Positions 6,548-9,933 of a DNA stretch of 9,933 bases are shown piece by piece. How positions within the stretch are numbered: position 1 is the first letter of the stretch; the number at the start of each line of letters is the position of its first letter. The notes below the pieces were generated by a model. That model had not been told where the DNA came from, did no database searches, and saw only the letters and a program-made list of their open reading frames with translations. The position numbers and the translations under genes were made by a program. The stretch lies in the NCBI GenBank assembly GCA_016199015.1, contig JACQHN010000193.1:1-9933 (forward strand). Reading direction: 5' to 3'. This DNA is from Nitrospira defluvii (GTDB lineage: Bacteria > Nitrospirota > Nitrospiria > Nitrospirales > Nitrospiraceae).

Positions 6548-6604
6548 TTGGCAACGAAGAAGGCAGCGAAGAAACCAGCGAAGAAGACCGCAAAGAAGAA
6601 GTAA
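6548..6604 (+). CDS. Lysine/alanine-rich histone-tail-like micropeptide (18 residues)
   Basis: An 18-codon open frame starting at TTG reads MATKKAAKKPAKKTAKKK if the TTG is read as Met. Ten of its 18 residues are Lys and the rest are almost all Ala, Thr and Pro, a composition typical of histone H1 or HU-type DNA-binding tails. Support for translation comes from GGGAGGTGA at 6534-6542, an excellent ribosome binding site about eight bases before the TTG. A GTG three codons upstream (6539) is an alternative start, and an in-frame TGA at 6530 excludes a longer N-terminus. The gene sits 52 bases after the HARE-HTH gene and 18 bases before a strong terminator, so the two probably share an mRNA. Its likely role is binding nucleic acid by charge. 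It could instead be the remnant of a longer histone-like gene, but the intact signals argue against decay. Confidence 0.62.
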   Translation: MATKKAAKKPAKKTAKKK

Positions 6605-6622
6605 GTCCCACCAGGATTTACA

Positions 6623-6659
6623 CGCCGGGGGTAAGGCCACTTACCTCCGGCGTTTTTTT
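6623..6659 (+). terminator. Strong rho-independent terminator
   Basis: A 13-base-pair stem, left arm 6623-6635 and right arm 6640-6652, closes a GCCA loop. All pairs are Watson-Crick except one G-U wobble. Seven T residues (6653-6659) follow. It ends the HARE-HTH/micropeptide unit. Read from the minus strand it lacks a T-run, so it should not efficiently stop lpxC transcription coming the other way. Confidence 0.92.
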
Positions 6660-6748
6660 GTGCCCATAAGTCCATGACATGGCATAGCCACGTGTGGTCA
6701 TGACGAATGCCAGCCTTTTCTGTGTGAACGAGCTGAGCGAGGGGTAGC

Positions 6749-7675
6749 TTAGATAGCGAGAGATGGAGCCGGACGAAGTAGTCCGAGGGATGGGCGGGCT
6801 TCCTGTGCAGGAGCTGAATGTTCCGAAGTGATAAGCACCCATTTGTCGCGTTGGGAGAGGATTTGCTCGACAAGTCGTGTGTGCATGGCGTGACCAGAGC
6901 GTTCGGCTACAATGTGGCCGATGAAAGGAAAGCCGAGAAGGGCAATATCACCAATCAAGTCCAGTACCTTGTGCCGGACAATTTCGTTGGGGAAGCGAAG
7001 GCCGGATTGATTGACGACGCCTTCTTCAGACAAGACCACCGTGTTATCCAGCGTCCCACCTTTTCCAAGTCCCCTTGACCACAAGGCCTCGACTTCGTGC
7101 AAAAATCCAAAAGTCCGAGCGGTCGCGATTTCTTGTTCAAATGCCGAGGCAGAACACGTGTGCGTGTAGGACTGGGTTTTGATCAAGGGATGATCATAGT
7201 GAATGGAGTAGGTGATCCTAGGCGTTGAGGACGGTTCGATCCTAACGCGACGAGCCCCATCCACGACTTCAATGGGTTGCGTGATTTTCACATAGGATTG
7301 CCGACGGGTTTGTGAAATCACCCCGGCCGTTCGAATCAGGCGCACGAAAGGGCTGGCACTTCCATCTAGAACGGGGACTTCTCCTGCGTCGACTTCTGCA
7401 TACACATTATCGACTTCCATGCCGACTAAGGCCGCCAGGAGGTGCTCGATCGTCTTGACCTGATGGCCATTCACGCTGATGGCCGTACAGAGTTCCGTCG
7501 GAACTTTATTGGATACCGCAGCAGGAAGAAGTGTCTCTTCGGATCCATTGCGATACACGAAGACAATGCCTGTATTAGAGGCAGCTGGACGGAGAGTCAG
7601 CGTGACCGGTTGGCCTGAGTGGAGCCCGACGCCTGAGCAAGAAACTGAAGAACCGATCGTTTGCTGAAACCGCAC
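6749..7675 (-). CDS. lpxC: UDP-3-O-acyl-N-acetylglucosamine deacetylase
   Basis: LpxC removes the acetyl group from UDP-3-O-acyl-GlcNAc, the committed step of lipid A synthesis, in the cytoplasm. The 308-residue length fits the family (about 300). Catalytic and Zn2+ residues are all visible: TIEHLLAAL (Glu77, His78), FPNEIVRHKVLDLIGD (His235, Asp239) and GHAMHTRLV (His262), matching E. coli Glu78, His79, His238, Asp242 and His265. GVGLHSG at 15-21 and PVLDGSASPF at 101-110 are also typical. The frame is open back to 7747, but the GTG at 7675 is chosen because GGAGGAGG (7680-7687 on the complement) lies four bases upstream and the protein then begins like known LpxC proteins. The last 20 or so residues form a Pro/Ala/Ser-rich tail beyond the usual end. 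The gene lies downstream of the two-component genes but after a 247-base AT-rich gap with its own promoter-like elements. Confidence 0.96.
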   Translation of the reverse strand: MRFQQTIGSSVSCSGVGLHSGQPVTLTLRPAASNTGIVFVYRNGSEETLLPAAVSNKVPTELCTAISVNGHQVKTIEHLLAALVGMEVDNVYAEVDAGEVPVLDGSASPFVRLIRTAGVISQTRRQSYVKITQPIEVVDGARRVRIEPSSTPRITYSIHYDHPLIKTQSYTHTCSASAFEQEIATARTFGFLHEVEALWSRGLGKGGTLDNTVVLSEEGVVNQSGLRFPNEIVRHKVLDLIGDIALLGFPFIGHIVAERSGHAMHTRLVEQILSQRDKWVLITSEHSAPAQEARPSLGLLRPAPSLAI

Positions 7676-7922
7676 AGTGCCTCCTCCGTAATGTGAGTCG
7701 TTAAATGAGCAATGCTTGTGCCAGCCGTATAATTTATCGTAACACATTGATAAACAATGATAGTCATCTGTAGTCGGCTAGCAATGTGTGTTGCTAAATT
7801 AACACAATTGTAGTTTTTGGTGTGGCATTGAGTTGCAGAAGCGCCTGGTTTTTCAATGGGTTAGTTGGCCCGCGCAACTGGATGGACTCACTCTACCGGA
7901 AAAGCCTGCGCCTTCCTTCCAG
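7676..7922. promoter_or_regulatory. AT-rich lpxC leader and regulatory region with repeated AACACA motif
   Basis: The 247 bases between lpxC and the response regulator hold no gene. A plausible minus-strand sigma70 promoter is TTGCTA (complement of 7779-7784), 16 bases, then TATCAT (complement of 7757-7762), placing the start near 7750 and giving a leader of about 75 bases. Three related words cluster here: AACACATTG (7741-7749), AACACACATTG (complement of 7782-7792) and AACACAATTG (7801-7810). The last two form an imperfect inverted repeat with one bulged base. No intrinsic terminator for the upstream response regulator gene was found. Confidence 0.4.
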
Positions 7923-8594
7923 CTAAGGCCGGGGCTCCAATTCGATGAGCCCCTTGCGAATGGCCAGGATAGCGGCTTGGGTGCGGTCATATACCTGGAG
8001 TTTATGAAAGATATTGCGAACATGGTTCTTCACGGTCTTTTCACTCAAATCCAGGTTGTTGGCAATCTCCTTATTGGTTTTTCCGTCCGCGACTAATCGC
8101 AACACCGTAAGTTCACGTTCCGTGAGATCGTGTTCGACCCAACTCGGCTTCTTCCCCTTTTTTTGTGACATGAGGGAAAACTCGGCCAGAATCTTGCTGG
8201 CCACCGACGGATGAATGAGAGATTCACCCCGGTAAATTGCCCGAATGGCGGCCACGATTTGGGACGACTCCGAATCTTTGAGCAGGTACCCCGTGGCGCC
8301 GGCTCGGACGAGATCGAAGATGTACTGCTGCTCTTCATACATCGTCAAGGCCACAATGCCCATGTGGGGGAATTCCCGCTTGATCTGCCGTGTGGCTTCG
8401 ACGCCGCCCATGCGCGGCATGCTGACATCCATCAGAACCACATCCGGCATGAGAGTTCTGGTTTTCTCGACGGCCTCCACACCGTCTTGGGCTTCGCCGA
8501 CCACGTTGATGTCTTCTTTCGTCTTAAGGATGGCGGCGAGGCCCTCGCGAACGACGCGGTGATCATCGGCTATCAGGACCTTAATTTTTTCCAT
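7923..8594 (-). CDS. NarL/LuxR-family response regulator
   Basis: A 223-residue transcription regulator. The receiver domain (about 4-120) has the acidic pocket Asp10/Asp11, the phosphoacceptor Asp56 in VVLMDVSMPRMGG, Thr84 and Lys106 (GYLLKDSES), all as expected for an active receiver. After a basic linker (about 143-151, KKGKKP), the LuxR-type HTH spans about 156-215 (LTERELTVLRLVADGKTNKEIA, SEKTVKNHVRNIFHKL). Phosphorylation should promote dimerisation and DNA binding. The start overlaps the end of the kinase gene by 14 bases, and AAGGAG lies about ten bases before the ATG, so the two are probably translationally coupled partners. Targets cannot be read directly; the next gene downstream, lpxC, is a possible but unproven one. 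Confidence 0.95.
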   Translation of the reverse strand: MEKIKVLIADDHRVVREGLAAILKTKEDINVVGEAQDGVEAVEKTRTLMPDVVLMDVSMPRMGGVEATRQIKREFPHMGIVALTMYEEQQYIFDLVRAGATGYLLKDSESSQIVAAIRAIYRGESLIHPSVASKILAEFSLMSQKKGKKPSWVEHDLTERELTVLRLVADGKTNKEIANNLDLSEKTVKNHVRNIFHKLQVYDRTQAAILAIRKGLIELEPRP

Positions 8595-9702
8595 GGCGAA
8601 TCGTCTCCTTGTCGGCTAGTGGGATTCGCAACACGATTCGCGTGCCGCGCCCCTTCTTGGAATCGATCGTGGCTTCTCCCCCGACCAGTCGTGCACGTTC
8701 AAGGATGCCCCGAATGCCGAAGTGATCCCACTTTTCAGGGTCGCGGAGGACGGTGTCCATGTCGAACCCGATCCCGTTGTCGGTAATGGTCACCTGCAGC
8801 AGGTCCACTCGAATGTCGAGTTGGACCGACACTCGACCGGCTTTGGCGTGCTTCTGCACGTTGCTCAGTGCCTCTTGGACGATCCGAAAAAGAAATATTT
8901 TGGTGCGGGGGAAGAGAATCGCCTCGTCCCCGGTGACGGAAAACGCCGTCTTGATATGATATTGGGTTTCGTAGGACCTGAGATAGTTCGTCAGCGCGGG
9001 GATCAACTCCATCTTGTCATAGTGGAGTGGGCGCAGGTTGAAGATGACTTGCCTGGCCTCCTGGATGGCCAATTTCAGCTGGGCCTTCGATTCGCGGATC
9101 GTCGCCAGACTGGCCTTAGGATTCTTGCGGATCAGCTCTTGGGAGAGTTCTAGCTTGAAGTTGACGCCGGCGAGACTCTGCACCAGCCCGTCATGAATCT
9201 CGCAGGCAATGCGCGTCCGTTCTTCCGTCACCGCCGCTCCGGTTTCCTTGACGTACAGTCGATAGAGCGACTGGTACTTGTTCAAGGCCTTTTCGATCTC
9301 GGCCGTGGCGCGAATGCGGGCCTCGATCAACTGCCACATGAACTTGGCGCTGGCTCCACCGATGACCGCGACGCCCATGCGGCGGATATCCTGTAAATAT
9401 TCGCCGACCTCCGGGTTCCCCGAGACATCAATGACCAGATCGACCGGTCCCATTTTCAGCAGTTGCCGGTAATTACGCGTGACACGGATGTGCAACCGCC
9501 TGGCGAGCCCGATGCCAGGAGCCTGGGGGCTGATGTCTGCCACGCCGACGATCCGGACCAACGGATCGCTGGCGAAGATTTCCATCAAGGCGGTGCCGCC
9601 GCGACCAGCGCCGATGATGACCACATGTGTGGCTCCGGGCGATCGCCGCCTGTTGGGCCGCAGGGCTTGCCGTCGCTCGCGCGTAGGTCGGGTGGTTGCC
9701 AT
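8581..9702 (-). CDS. NarL-type histidine kinase with N-terminal NAD(P)-binding Rossmann domain
   Basis: A 373-residue soluble sensor kinase with an unusual input domain. After a basic tail (residues 1-25), about 26-130 form a Rossmann fold: VVIIGAGRGGTAL with GxGxxG at 31-36, VGVADISPQAPG with an acidic residue (Asp56) at the end of strand two, and DLVIDVSGNPEV (88-99), much as in Gfo/Idh/MocA-like dehydrogenases. A helical linker follows (about 131-160). The HisKA_3 dimerisation domain has the phosphoacceptor His170 in CEIHDGLVQSLAG. The ATPase domain (about 265-362) shows the N box (Glu277, Asn281), DNGIGFD (308-314), GIRGILERA and GRGT. No membrane segment is present, so it senses something cytoplasmic, plausibly NAD(P)(H) (inference). 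The start is uncertain: the frame stays open to 9882, with ATG at 9822 and 9702; 9702 is taken because it directly precedes the basic tail and fold, though neither has a good ribosome binding site. Its partner is the overlapping response regulator. Confidence 0.9.
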   Translation of the reverse strand: MATTRPTRERRQALRPNRRRSPGATHVVIIGAGRGGTALMEIFASDPLVRIVGVADISPQAPGIGLARRLHIRVTRNYRQLLKMGPVDLVIDVSGNPEVGEYLQDIRRMGVAVIGGASAKFMWQLIEARIRATAEIEKALNKYQSLYRLYVKETGAAVTEERTRIACEIHDGLVQSLAGVNFKLELSQELIRKNPKASLATIRESKAQLKLAIQEARQVIFNLRPLHYDKMELIPALTNYLRSYETQYHIKTAFSVTGDEAILFPRTKIFLFRIVQEALSNVQKHAKAGRVSVQLDIRVDLLQVTITDNGIGFDMDTVLRDPEKWDHFGIRGILERARLVGGEATIDSKKGRGTRIVLRIPLADKETIRHGKN

Positions 9703-9933
9703 GGGTTTGATAATGCGGGGCGAGCGGAGACCTTTCCCATGTTGGTGCCCATCCTGCCTCAACCGAGCGGACCGATCCGAAACGGCGAGGGAAAGGGGAG
9801 GGCCAGAGCCCGCATTATTCATGAGGACTTCTACTGCAACCGCCGAGACGCCGCTGCGACAAGCATGGTCGCCGATACTCAACGACCATGCGGGCGGGCT
9901 CGCCGCTCAGTCGGTCGACATCCTGTTTAAGGA
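9703..9933. promoter_or_regulatory. Upstream region of the kinase gene with inverted repeat
   Basis: No separate gene is supported here. A perfect 9-base inverted repeat, GCATGGTCG (9863-9871) and CGACCATGC (9883-9891), surrounds an 11-base spacer and could be a binding site for a dimeric regulator of the kinase/response regulator genes. No clear -35/-10 pair was found on the minus strand. Part of the region (9703-9822 or beyond) would become coding if the kinase starts further upstream. Confidence 0.35.

Noticed and set aside
6674..6703. CATGAC...GTCATG repeat between the terminator and the lpxC stop, considered as an lpxC terminator
   Set aside because: Only six paired bases, a long loop and no T-run on the minus strand.
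6412..6873. 153-codon minus-strand frame rich in Phe/Ala (FFFAVFFAGFFAAFF)
   Set aside because: It is the antisense of the lysine-rich mini-gene, crosses the terminator and overlaps the HARE-HTH and lpxC genes. The apparent membrane segment is an artefact of AAG codons read backwards.
9710..9818. 10-base inverted repeat ATAATGCGGG / CCCGCATTAT near the two candidate kinase starts
   Set aside because: The arms are about 90 bases apart and roughly one such pair is expected by chance at this distance in the window; no hairpin or operator spacing is formed.

Overview
The window looks like chromosomal DNA from a Gram-negative bacterium of the Nitrospira type (phylum Nitrospirota). This is inferred from family resemblance, moderately high GC and gene content; there is no rRNA or other definitive marker. 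An lpxC gene shows a lipid A outer membrane. I see no rRNA, tRNA, CRISPR array, insertion sequence or prophage gene.

Left part, plus strand (1-4042): the 3' end of a gene joining a trypsin-like protease module to a formylglycine-generating-enzyme-like (FGE-like) domain without the active-site cysteines. A gap of about 317 bases follows, then a two-CBS-domain protein, a pterin-4a-carbinolamine dehydratase, and a large cobalamin-binding radical SAM protein of the RiPP-maturation C-methyltransferase type. No precursor peptide gene is visible beside it.

Middle, minus strand (4081-5726): an inositol-monophosphatase family enzyme, an unrecognised 89-residue protein, and an AhpD-like CxxC protein resembling the arsenosugar-associated subfamily. 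They share a strand and could be co-transcribed. They converge on the radical SAM gene.

Divergent unit, plus strand (5929-6659): a compact self-contained transcription unit. It has a near-consensus sigma70 promoter (TTGACA, 17 bp, TATAAA) whose -10 box sits inside a perfect inverted repeat. Next come a coiled-coil plus HARE-HTH protein, an 18-codon lysine/alanine-rich mini-gene with a strong ribosome binding site, and a strong intrinsic terminator.

Right part, minus strand (6749 to about 9702): a two-component system (histidine kinase and NarL/LuxR-type response regulator, overlapping by 14 bases) lies upstream of lpxC. lpxC has its own AT-rich leader carrying a repeated AACACA-type motif. 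The kinase is unusual because its sensor is an NAD(P)-binding Rossmann domain, suggesting it reads dinucleotide or redox state.

The most interesting items are the Rossmann-fused kinase, the HARE-HTH/histone-tail-like peptide unit with its operator-like promoter, and the orphan B12 radical SAM enzyme.
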